From: Entomortierella parvispora
Taxonomy: Eukaryota; Mortierellomycota; Mortierellomycetes; Mortierellales; Mortierellaceae
DNA: 64,000 nt
Direction of reading: 5' to 3'
Assembly (NCBI GenBank): GCA_963573315.1
Contig: OY752142.1
Span: 3,286,001-3,350,000 of the forward strand
Positions 1-9,770 of the stretch are shown here, one piece after another. Within the stretch, counting starts at the first letter, position 1, and every line of letters starts with the position of its first letter. The translations under genes were made by a program, and so were the position numbers. A model generated the notes under the pieces. It ran no database searches. It saw only the letters and a program-made list of their open reading frames with translations, and was not told the DNA's origin.

Positions 1-365
1 AGAGGGCGGTAGATGTTGAGCCGTGTATCATCTATGAAGCATGGGATGCCATTGTTATGTTCAGTTCAATGTTTCACAAGAAGTCTTCTCTTTGTTCCCA
101 CGATGGTGTCCATGCTAAAGGTGCCTTGCTTACCAGAGCCAGTAAGTAAGAACTCGCCAGATTCATCCCAGGCGATGGTATTCACGCATCCACGGTGGCC
201 TTTGAGAGGTGGAAGCTGTTGCTCCATCCGTTTGACAAAGCTTTCTACGTCCAGGAGCTGGTAACTTAGATGAGGCTGCCGCACGCCTTTGGCTGTTTGC
301 ATATGGCGCAGCGAACGGACAATGCTGCTGCGTCTGGGACGCTGATGAGGGTGATGTTCGCCCAT
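1..365 (-). CDS. DCAF6-like WD40 protein, N-terminal part (runs off left edge)
   Basis: The first two exons of a gene read leftwards, 365..134 and 31..1, joined across a 102-base GT-AG intron. The joined reading gives LLTGSDDTRLNIY preceded by GHRGCVNTIAWDESGEFL, the first WD40 blade of DDB1- and CUL4-associated factors (closest by eye to DCAF6, which has [22 protein letters not shown] at this place). Such proteins are substrate receptors of CUL4-DDB1 ubiquitin ligases. About 50 residues precede the blade and are basic and Arg-rich. The start was chosen at the first ATG in frame before this basic stretch. The rest of the propeller lies outside the window, so the exact family member cannot be fixed; another DCAF (for example WDTC1 type) is possible. 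Confidence 0.72.
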
Positions 366-1245
366 GGTGGGTTTAGCTGGCTCTCCTGTACAGTGTCGGG
401 GTGTTTGTCGCTTGCAGGAGGAAAGGAGAGTGGAGGAAGAAAGGAAAGAGACGAAATTTAGGGTCCAGCAGATCACAGCTTTTTTTATCCTGCCAAGGGA
501 AGGCCCCATCGGTACTTTTTAGCAAGCACCCGCATTCATCCATAGTGTCTGTTCTAGTGCTCGCTCATTGTTGCATCCTGGTGAGTCGTGTCGTCCGTCT
601 TGCTCTGCACCGTGCCCCCGGAAGGGGTCGAGTTGGGCGATCGCACTTGCTCACCCACTCGTTGCTATACTTTCATGCTTCCGTGACAAGCCAGCCATCA
701 ATCATCGTGGGCGTGTGGCCAGAGAAAGCTGCTGACCTTCCGGTGGCGCTGAATTTTTGGGGAATGGGAACGGAGGGAAAGGGACCAAAGGTCACGCGTG
801 CGTGGCGCGCGATTGTTCCAATTGGACGCGTCTTGGTCTCTCTCTTTTCCCCATGAGCGGTCTACGGGAGCAACATGGCTGGAAAAGCATGAACATGGAT
901 CGACTCTCTCTCTGATCGACGGCTGTGCTTGAGTCCCTGGATTCCGTACCATGTTGTGTCCACAAGTCACGGACGTTGCGAAGGAGCCCAAGTGCCGTCA
1001 TTCCAGATCCCACTGCTATGCCAAACCTGTAACGATCTTCGTTTGGAACTGGCCCAGGTGTCGCGAAGGATATAAAAGCGGATGATCTCGTGTGTTTGGA
1101 TTGTCGTCGCCCTTTTGCTCTTCCAGCTCTCTCATACTCTTTTCTTCTTTCCTCCACTCATAGGTGGATTATTTTATTATTCAATCAACCCTTCAACCCT
1201 TTACTGACCGTAGTATCTTGACACAAACTCAAGCGTACACAAACA
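366..1245. other. Divergent intergenic region between the DCAF-like gene and MscL
   Basis: This 880-base spacer separates two divergent genes and should hold both promoters. I see no exon with conserved protein content. A TATA-like element lies at 1071, facing the MscL gene; the 3' part before the MscL start is pyrimidine-rich (CTTTTCTTCTTTCC), as is common in fungal leaders. Confidence 0.6.
1071..1078 (+). promoter_or_regulatory. TATA-like box of the MscL gene
   Basis: TATAAAAG lies 175 bases before the MscL start codon at 1246, in the expected orientation and distance for a fungal TATA element with a leader of roughly 100-150 bases. It is a match to consensus only; no transcription start is visible. 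Confidence 0.45.
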
Positions 1246-2545
1246 ATGCCAGTCGGTGATTCGCTAAATCATGGTATCAATGGTACGTAACAGCCAGTCT
1301 CAAACGGAATGCAAGGTGCAACTGACCTTTAGCCATAACGTGAATGGTGCTTCTATTTTTTGTGCTGTCTTGCAGGTGCCGCTCACCTTGGACAAGGAGT
1401 CTATACCAAGGGTAAGGGCTTCTTCCAAGACTTCAAAGACTTTTTGAACAAGGGTAATGCCTTTGATCTCGCTGTCGCCTTTGTTATCGCGACCGCCTTC
1501 TCTGCCGTCGTCAAATCCTTGTAAGGAGCCATCTTCGCTGCCACGCAAAAGAAGTATATTCAGCTACAATGATGATGATTTCTCTGCTTATGATCATATA
1601 CCTTTTGCTTTGCTTTCAATTGAATGTGTATAGGGTCGATGATATTATCACACCCATCTTCGGTCTGGGCAACAACAGGAATCTCGACGAAATGTTTATC
1701 GTCCTCCGCTGTGGATCAACTTGCAATTATCCCACAAGAGCAATCGCTCAAGCAGACGGTGCAGGTACGCGATGGGATGGAAGGATGTAGAAAAGAAGAT
1801 ATGATGCGAACCAACGTTAACATCCAAATTCACTTTCAAACTTGCAGTGACATGGAACTGGGGTCGCTTCATCAACACTATCATCAACCTCATCTTGGTC
1901 GGCCTCTTCCTCTTTCTCCTTGTCAAACGTAAGGGTTCATTCCACAGACTGATGATCCTGGAAAACAATGTTTACGAGAGCTTCATCTAGAACTTTTCTT
2001 TTTTTTTAATTATTGTGGTGGGTATTTCAGTCTATTACACCCTCAGACGCAAAAAAATAGTCAAGGACAAGGCCTGCCCATATTGTGCCAAGGACATGTC
2101 TGGAGCCGCGGTCCGCTGCCCATTCTGCACTTCATGGCTTGACCAGGATGTACGTCGCAAGGTCGACGGAGACTATACTAATCGCGCAATGTCTACAACC
2201 ACCCTTGGAACTTCAAACGGACTTTTGCGTGAGAAGGATCAGATCGAGGTTGTGACGGACGGTCGTACGGGTGGTGGTTTGTACCAACAGGGTGCGAATC
2301 TGAATCCACTGAATCCTTACGCTAACCAGACCCTTGGCGGAGTTCAGATGGGTACAACCGCAGGCATGGCTGCCAACTTGGGTCCCCAGGCGCTTGGTGG
2401 CGCTGGCGCTGGTGGACTGGGTGGTGGCACCCTCGGTGTCAGCAGTTTAAGCGTTAACAGCGACACCAACGGGGATCCGGGAACTCTCGGTACTTCATCA
2501 GCTACCCCATCGATTTCCGGTTCCACTAGCGCTACTGCATCCTAA
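1246..2545 (+). CDS. mscL: Large-conductance mechanosensitive channel MscL with C-terminal zinc ribbon
   Basis: Five exons (1246-1282, 1376-1520, 1634-1764, 1848-1928, 2031-2545) give 302 residues. Residues about 25-60 carry the MscL signature FFQDFKDFLNKGNAFDLAVA followed by TM1 and VDDIITPIFGL; TM2 follows WNWGRFINTIINLILVGLFL. MscL opens as a homopentamer under membrane tension and releases small solutes on hypo-osmotic shock. Bacterial MscL is about 136 residues; here TM2 is followed by a basic linker and a zinc ribbon (CPYC and CPFC pairs, near residues 147 and 161), then about 130 Gly/Ser/Thr-rich residues. Four introns, all splitting the conserved part, show it is a resident eukaryotic gene. 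Location (plasma membrane or organelle) is not evident; I see no clear targeting peptide. Origin from bacteria is inference from the family's distribution. Confidence 0.9.
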
Positions 2546-3135
2546 GTTTAAGAGCTGAAAGAGCGCGTTTTGCGCGACAATGCTTGTCAAAAACAACGGT
2601 GGCATCGTACTACAGACCATCCTCAAGACATAATTTCAATAATACATGTCCGTTTCGCTTTGATATGCGTCACGTCAAACTTGCCTTTGCTCTGCGACAT
2701 TCCGTCCAAGGGACCTTTCTCTTTCCATCAGATCAAGTGAGTGTTTCCCAGGACTTGTACATACATTATATGGTCGGTCATACGGCTCTCCGAACACGGA
2801 AGGCAGGATTGTCGAATTGGCCAATTCGTGCAGCACAAAAGGTGTTTGAGACGGCAGTGGCACGCGGGAGGGTGCTGTCGCGCAGAGATCACGTGCAATG
2901 TGCGCTCCTGCAAGAGTCACTCCGTCCGTCCGTCTCCACACTCCATGCCATGTCGGCGACATTCTTGTTCTTCTTCTTCCTGAACTCATTGACTGACAGA
3001 CACATCCCATCCGCACTGCATCTCCTCGCTCTCACCGTTGCTCTCTTCCTAGCTGTCGCAGCCCCTCGCATTCCGTGCCCTTCCTTCCCTTTCCCTTTGC
3101 TCATTAGACCCACCCCCACCCTGGTCTAAATCTGC
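2546..3135 (+). other. Intergenic spacer between MscL and YME1
   Basis: This 590-base stretch holds the 3' end of the MscL transcript and the promoter of YME1. Open frames here have no recognisable protein. The part at about 2960-3125 is strongly pyrimidine-rich on the plus strand, as expected for a fungal promoter or leader. Confidence 0.5.
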
Positions 3136-6100
3136 ATGCAGGCCATTTCTCTCTCGCACCAGGTACACGCGTGCATGCATTCCTCCCTCGAGTCACTCGT
3201 TTTCCTTTGCCAGCACAGCCTGCAGGCCTGCAGACACAAGAGTATAATGTTAACATCTCTCTCCTCCCGCTCCCTGCCCTCCAGATCGCTGCAGTCGTTG
3301 CAGAGTCGACTGCATTCCTGGGCATCCCTGCCATCGGAGCTGGAGCTGCGGCTGCGCGTTCTGGCCCCGTCCGTGGGCTTCGGGCAGCCCAGTCGGCTCT
3401 TCCCGGACAGACCCAGGTGCCTCAGTGCCTTCGCCAGGCAGCCGAAAAGGGCTCGCTGTCCCTGTCGACATTGTACCAGGCAGTCAACACACTGGAAAAG
3501 AGCGGCTCCATCTCTGTCGCCCAAGTTGATTCTCTTCTCCAGCGCGTCCAAGGTAAAATAAGATAAGAAAAAGCTTTGGCCACGCACCAACACGGAATCT
3601 CCACAGCAGAATGAGCAGCAGGGACAACAGCAACAACAGCAACAGTAGAAGCAGCAACAGCAACAACTAGAACTACAAACACGCACGCATAAGGGTAGCT
3701 GACGACATCCATGGCAATCTAATCAGGATCGATTCGAGGACATGCTTGAATGAAGACAAGACATGCATGCAAACCTGAGAAAACATTCTAATCGGATTTT
3801 TTTTGCGCCTATGTAGGCCAGCTTCTGCTTGCTCGGAGCCATGGACATGCCACAATGTCGACTGGGTCCCGCTTGGCTTCGAAATGTAAGTTGGGTCCAA
3901 CGTCTCGTTCACTCAGGAAGGCGATACATGGCATTAATTCTGTGTACGCGTATGCTCCCCAATAGGTCGCGCTGGAAATGGGGCTTCCGGGAACAGCCGA
4001 TTCCAACAGCAGCAGCGGCAGCAACAGGCGCGTTCATACTCTTCGTTTCGCTTCATTAACCACCGTAAACTGCAAAAGTTGGAGACGGAAGCTATCGCGA
4101 ATCCAAGCAACCCTGCGGCCCAGGCAGAGTTCTATAAGGTGAGGAAGAGCGACGGGAGTGGATCAAATCTCCAGTTGGCCGTTTTTGATCTCGATCTGAC
4201 CATTTTGCTTTTCTTTGCCATTGTATCTGAACAGGAACTGTTACGGATAGATGACTATGGTGCAATTATTTCTCGATTCGAATCTGGGAAGTTTGCAAAC
4301 TCGGAAGCGTCTCTCCAATATTATGCAATCGCCTTGGCAAGGACCAACCAGGCAGAACAGATCGTCCCCAAAATCCTTCAGCGCTTGCAGCGACAACCCC
4401 TTGCGACGGAGACTGAAGCCCTGATCAACAACATTGGCCAAGGAGTCCGTAGACAAAACACTTTGGGATTGGCCGAGGGCACTATTGTGAATAATGGAGC
4501 AGCTCTTGCAGAGTCTCTCGCTGCCAGTACTGGGAACAAAGGCAACCCTATCTATGTGGTTATGGACGAAAGTAAAAGTAAGTGCTCAATATCGCTACAG
4601 GATACTGGAGGAGAGGCGATGATATGTAGTAGACACTGGACTGATCAAGTTGTTCTTTTCCCTAGACTCTAAAGGATACATGCTCTGGAGAGGACTGCGT
4701 TGGCTTGGTATTACGGTCACGTATGCTTTCTGTATCCTCACATTCCTGTCTCTCGTCCTTGAGAACTCGGGTCTTTTGAAGCCGGCGCCCACTCAGACAG
4801 AATTTGAGCCATCTGTGGACAACAATGTCAAATTTTCGGACGTGCAGGGCGTGGATGAATCCAAGCAGGAATTGGAAGAGGTGGTCGAGTTTTTGAAGGA
4901 TCCAAACAAATACAACCAACTCGGTGGAAAACTCCCAAAGGGTGTACTGCTGACTGGCCCTCCAGGTACAGGAAAGACAATGTTGGCAAGGGCGGTTGCT
5001 GGAGAAGCAGGAGTTCCCTTTTTCTTTATGAGTGGAAGTGAATTCGACGAGATGTATGTTGGTGTAGGAGCCAGGAGAGTGCGCGAGCTATTTTGTAAGA
5101 CGATCGAGAGAAACGTTTGGAAGTCGTCCGTGTCATAAGGTCAAGAATGATGCTCATCCCTTTTTTTTCATTGCTATTATAGCCGCTGCAAGGAGCCGTG
5201 CCCCAAGTATCGTATTTATTGACGAGTTGGATGCTATTGGAGCCAGACGTAACCCCAAGGATCAAACCTACATGAAGCAGACTTTGAATCAGTTGCTAGT
5301 AGAATTGGACGGGTAAAGGATGGCTTGAGAGATACTCCAAATATGTTCATCCGATATGTCTGAATGGTCGCTCACGCCACTTTTTTTTTCTTCTTCTCTT
5401 GGTGGGTATGTCTTGGAATGCAATTAGGTTTTCACAAACCGAGGGCGTGATCATTATTGCAGCGACCAACTTTCCCGAACTCTTGGACAAGGCCCTGGTG
5501 CGCCCAGGAAGATTTGATCGTCATGTCAATGTCCCCTTGCCGGATGTCCGAGGAAGGATGCAGATTTTGAAACACCACTTGAAGAACATCAGCACCAGTC
5601 CCAATGTAGACATTTCAGTCATTGCCCGAGGAACACCAGGATTCTCGGGAGCGGATCTTGCCAACCTCATCAACCAGGCAGCCATCCAGGCTTCTCGAGA
5701 GGGAGTGACCGAGGTTGGGATCAAGCAGTTTGAGCACGCCAAGGACAAGATTTTGATGGGTGTGGAGCGCAGGAGTCAAGTCGTGACGATGGAATCCAAG
5801 AAGTTGACGGCCTATCATGAAGGTGGCCATGCTTTGGTAGCACTCTACACCCCTGGAGCCATGCCTTTGCACAAGGCGACCATCATGCCCCGAGGCAATG
5901 CTTTGGGTGTCACAGTTCAACTGCCAGACATGGACAAGGATAGTTTTACTCGAAAAGAGTATCTTGCGCAGCTGGATGTCGCGATGGGCGGACGGGTCGC
6001 TGAGGAGATGATTTTCGGAACCGAGAATGTGACGAGTGGATGCTCGAGCGATATTGTGCAGGCGACCCGAGTGGCCAAGATGATGGTTACTCAATTCGGT

Positions 6101-6346
6101 ATGAGCGATAAGGTCGGACCTGTGGCCCATAACGAGGAGGACATGGCGTCGCTTTCGACACCGACAAAGTTGATGATTGAGTCTGAGACGAAATCGTTGA
6201 TCGAGTCTGCGCAGGCGCGCGTTACTCTGTTACTCAAGACTCATAAAGAAGAGTTGCATCGGTTGGCCAAGGCCTTGGTCGATTATGAGACCTTGACGCA
6301 GGAAGAGATCCGACGGGCTATTGAAGGCAAACCCATTGTCCGATAA
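3136..6346 (+). CDS. YME1: Mitochondrial i-AAA protease YME1
   Basis: Eight exons (3136-3162, 3285-3552, 3817-3885, 3966-4138, 4235-4577, 4666-5094, 5183-5312, 5428-6346) give 785 residues (yeast Yme1 has 747). The protein is an ATP-dependent zinc metalloprotease of the inner membrane facing the intermembrane space, degrading misfolded and short-lived proteins. The middle domain ([19 protein letters not shown]) is followed by one membrane span near residue 300, Walker A GPPGTGKT (about 390), Walker [12 protein letters not shown], the arginine-finger region RPGRFDRH, and the zinc site HEGGH (about 610) with TSGCSSDI. The start is inferred: ATG at 3136 opens a 27-base exon that splices in frame to an Ala-rich N-terminal part. 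Exons 1 and 3 rest on splice signals and frame only, so the first 120 residues are less certain than the AAA and protease parts. Confidence 0.93.
3604..3669 (+). repeat. CAG/CAA-rich tract inside a YME1 intron
   Basis: Imperfect CAG and CAA triplets lie within the second YME1 intron (3553-3816). Read as an exon it would encode a Gln run, but a TAG interrupts it and it is not needed to keep frame. Confidence 0.6.
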
Positions 6347-7140
6347 TAAGAGGCAGATTGACGGGGAAAAAAAGACGATTGGATCGAAATCATCACCATA
6401 GACTGAAATGACAAGTTGCGGTAGAAAAGTAAACGATTTTTTTTTTAAAAAAAAAAGAATGCGAAATGGGTTTGTCTCTTTTGGTCGTGGTGTTTACCGA
6501 TCGGGTGGCCAGGAATGTGCGCTTCCTCAATGTTTGGTCCGGTCTTTTCAGTAGAGGACTCAAGCGGGAAAAGGGGATAGTTGGTTCGAGGAGGATTCGA
6601 GGAGGATTCGAGGAGAATTTCGAGAAAGACACTACTGAATGAAGGGGGACGATACTTGCGCAATTGATTGCGATAACCGGATATTGTTGATTCCGAAGGT
6701 CCAAAATAACTTCAATGCAATCGGAAGAAAAAAAAAAGACCCTTCCCACAAAAAAAAAAAAGCCTCGCCTGTTGTTTTTCTAGCTCGGCTTTTTTCTTTC
6801 TTGGCTTCTTGGCTTTCTCTAGCGTCTAAATTGGGACTACAACAGCAATTGCAATCGTTTTTTTTTTTACTTTTTCGGCGCCAAACTCGATCTTTGTTTT
6901 TATTTTGTTCTTCTTCTCACAGACAGGTATCAAAAAAAAGAGAGAGAGAAAGAGAAGTGTGAGTGAATAAAAAAAAAGTGCAAGGGTGAAAAGAGGGGCA
7001 AGTAGTAGAAAAAAAAGGGTGTCTATGAGAAGGAGAGTGAAGAAAGTACTGAGAGTTTAACGGTCGCCGAGAAAGAAAAAATTGGGAAAGTAATGGAAAA
7101 GATGTTGGGGTTGGTGGGAGGCAGGAGGAGGGTTTTGATT
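6347..7140. other. Convergent 3' spacer between YME1 and the desaturase
   Basis: Two genes end towards this 794-base spacer. It contains several A and T homopolymers (6438-6456, 6728-6762, 6860-6870) and a short direct repeat of GAGGAGGATTCG units near 6589-6620. I see no protein-coding exon; it probably holds the 3' untranslated regions of both genes. Confidence 0.55.
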
Positions 7141-8601
7141 CTACTCGTCCTTCTTGCTAGGGATGACAATCTTTTGAGCATCCACATACTCCTTGGCCTC
7201 GTGCTTGGCGACCTGAACGAAGAAGCCAACCTGGTCTGCAACGTCCTTGAGAGCAGTGTACACGATTTGGTTGCCCTTGGCAAAGCCATGGATGTGGTAC
7301 GTCAAACCGACCTCATCGCAAAACTCCTTGACAAAAGGCTGAGCATCTCTCAGGTTGTGGCGGGGCATGCGAGGGAAGAGATGGTGGATGGCTTGGAACT
7401 GGAGTCCTCCGTGGAACCAGTCCAACCAGGTTGGGCAGTCGACATCCATGGTGGTGCGGAGCATCTTTGCCGCAAAGGACTCACTATCGCCCAACTCCTC
7501 CGTGGACATGCCGAAATGCGACAGCGTGATCTGGACGTGCAGCATGAAGGTGAACATGTGCGAGATAAAGATGTAAGCAATGATCACGTTCCAGGTTGGC
7601 AATTGCTTCAAGAAGTAAGGGTACCAAATCCAGTAGATAGTCAAGCCAAAGATCTCCTGCTTCCTGTATGGGTACACTGGCTCCTTGGCGAGGAACATCA
7701 TTGATTGGACGTAAAGGTTGAAGCGTCCAAACATCATGACGGGGTAGTAAAGGTAGTGCTGGTACGAGACAAAGAACTGGGCTGCCCGATCAAAGACCAT
7801 CTCCTTTTGATGGTAGGTCGAAAAGAATCCCTGAAAGATACGAGTCGTGACCGCAAAGAAGGGCAGGTGCTGGATGTCAGGGTCGTGGATAGGGTGATTG
7901 GTCACGATGTGATGGACATAGTGCGATTTCTTCCACCAGCCGATCGACAGACCTCCCAAAAAGTCAGCAAGGAAAATACCAATGCCGTTATCAATTGCGA
8001 GGTTGTGAGAGATGGAGTTGTGGCCGGCGTCGTGGGCAAAGAACGAGACTTGGTGCCAGAACATGGCCAGGCACAGGGCCGAGGCCATATAATGCATCGT
8101 GCAAGTACCATACAAGTTCAAAACAATCGCCATCGTGAACAGGGTGAGATACCGAGAGAATTCCCAGGCGTAGTTGATGTAATTGGTCTCGAAGAGGCCC
8201 TGTTCCCGAAGCCGGATCTCGAGCTGGCGATAAGCAGCCGACACTTGGACGGATTGAGCAGCAAGAATATCGTCCTTGGAGCGGTGGGTCTGGGCGACAA
8301 TAGGCGCAAATTCGGCGTCGGACTCACGGGGGAGGTAGTCTGCAATCTCAAAGTGCTTGATCTTCTTCTCGAGGACGTAATCTGGGTGAAGAGCCTTGAC
8401 CTCGTCGGTGCAGTCGCGACCGATGCAATGGCGGATGGCAAGCTGTCCACCGGGATGATGCTTGATCCACTTGTCGAGCTTGTAGACCTTTTGGTTGACG
8501 ACGATGAGAACTTCACCAGCCTTGCATCTGGCCTCGAGCTGTGAACGAGAGATGATGTTCTTCTTGGCCACCGGCTCGACGTATGTTGACTCTGGCGGCA
8601 T
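7141..8601 (-). CDS. Cytochrome b5-fused delta-8 sphingolipid desaturase
   Basis: A single exon of 486 residues. Residues about 15-95 form a cytochrome b5 domain with heme-binding HPGG (49-52) and GRDCTDEV. The desaturase part has three histidine boxes: HDAGH (190-194), HYVHH (227-231) and QAIHH (403-407), the last with the Gln that marks front-end desaturases. Context around the boxes (SIGWWKKSHYVHHIVTNHP, HDPDIQHLPFF) matches fungal delta-8 sphingolipid desaturases, which insert the trans-8 double bond into the long-chain base of glucosylceramides in the ER, rather than delta-6 acyl desaturases, whose second box differs. Four membrane spans are expected. ATG at 8601 directly precedes the conserved N-terminus. 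Substrate is inferred from motif context. Lack of introns is unusual beside its intron-rich neighbours. Confidence 0.9.
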   Translation of the reverse strand: MPPESTYVEPVAKKNIISRSQLEARCKAGEVLIVVNQKVYKLDKWIKHHPGGQLAIRHCIGRDCTDEVKALHPDYVLEKKIKHFEIADYLPRESDAEFAPIVAQTHRSKDDILAAQSVQVSAAYRQLEIRLREQGLFETNYINYAWEFSRYLTLFTMAIVLNLYGTCTMHYMASALCLAMFWHQVSFFAHDAGHNSISHNLAIDNGIGIFLADFLGGLSIGWWKKSHYVHHIVTNHPIHDPDIQHLPFFAVTTRIFQGFFSTYHQKEMVFDRAAQFFVSYQHYLYYPVMMFGRFNLYVQSMMFLAKEPVYPYRKQEIFGLTIYWIWYPYFLKQLPTWNVIIAYIFISHMFTFMLHVQITLSHFGMSTEELGDSESFAAKMLRTTMDVDCPTWLDWFHGGLQFQAIHHLFPRMPRHNLRDAQPFVKEFCDEVGLTYHIHGFAKGNQIVYTALKDVADQVGFFVQVAKHEAKEYVDAQKIVIPSKKDE

Positions 8602-9770
8602 TATGAAGGATGAAAGGAGGGATGAGGACGGAGGGAAGGGGGGATGATGATGATGAGAAGGAGGGGGAGGAAAAAGAAGAGGAGGAGGAGGAAGAAAAAG
8701 AAGAAAAGGAAAAGGAAAAGGTACAAGGTAGAGGAAGTGGTACAATACAGCACGCCAGTGGCAGTGGGAGAAAAAGAAAAAAAAAAGGGACACGATGAAA
8801 AGTGGGATGGTTGATGGTTCCTGTGTCTGACGTTAATTCTATTTTACTTTACTTCACAGCCCTCCCAATCCCTCCCTCTCTGACACTGGTGGCCGGGCGG
8901 GTGCTGTTTGACGCCCTTGAGCGACAAGTGGTTGGCTGCAAGTTATTGTCTCTGCCTGTGTCCATTGCTCTGCAGCGCGCACGATGAACTGAAGATTCTT
9001 ATCCTCGATTGGCTTTCGGCCCGCTCTTGCAGCCCTGCAAGACAGCAACAAACACCTTTCGGTCTCGCGGCCGTGGGCGTGTCGGTCTTCTGTTCTTCGG
9101 AGTTGTCTGTCCCTGATTATATTGTGCTGCACCCACTCTTGCTTCCTCCTCCTCCCCACCCCCGCTCATTGGTCTCGTCCGCAACCGCCCCTTGACCTCC
9201 TGTTGCAGGCACCAGCCGGCAGAGACCCGCCACTCGGCTGCAATTGGCCGGCTTGCTGAACTCTTGGTTTCTTCTTTTTCTCGATTTTCTTGATGTTCAC
9301 CCCTTTGTCCGTCCGGTGTCCGGTTGCTTCGGCCGTTCCGCACAGCCGAGTATTTTTCTTCTTCTTTTCTTTGATCGCCAGCCCTTTGCTCTCCCAATCT
9401 CTGTCCCAATCTCTGTCCTTTGCTCTCCGTCTCTCCACTATCGGCAAAAGAAAGAGTCGGGTTTTTGGATTGTGGTCTGCTGTTCAATTGGTGTCCACAG
9501 CCTCGGACCTCTTAGACTGCTATTGTTGTTCGATACGGATGCTCTCTCCTCCACTTTGAGTACCCATCTCGTGCGAGTTTATTTCCGGGAAGAGAAGAGA
9601 AAACGCTCTCAAGAAAGAAATACCTGAATTTGTGCAACAGAGACTTTGGAATGATGGCACCAGCAGGCGGTGGCAAAAAAAAAACAAAAACGCGACCCAT
9701 GCACACACCACGCTTTAGGATGGGAAAAGAGAAACACGGGACATGTATTTAAAACAACGGCTTGCTATAT
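8602..9770. other. Spacer upstream of the desaturase, with a purine-rich tract
   Basis: This 1169-base region holds the desaturase promoter (minus strand) and the 3' side of TRM10. Positions about 8605-8725 are nearly all purine on the plus strand, i.e. pyrimidine on the coding strand just before the desaturase start, as in many fungal leaders. Positions 9200-9560 are pyrimidine-rich on the plus strand. No recognisable coding exon was found. Confidence 0.55.

Noticed and set aside
7093-8544. Long open frames on the plus strand across the desaturase
   Set aside because: They are the antisense of the conserved desaturase exon; the minus-strand protein has all catalytic motifs and the antisense frames have none.
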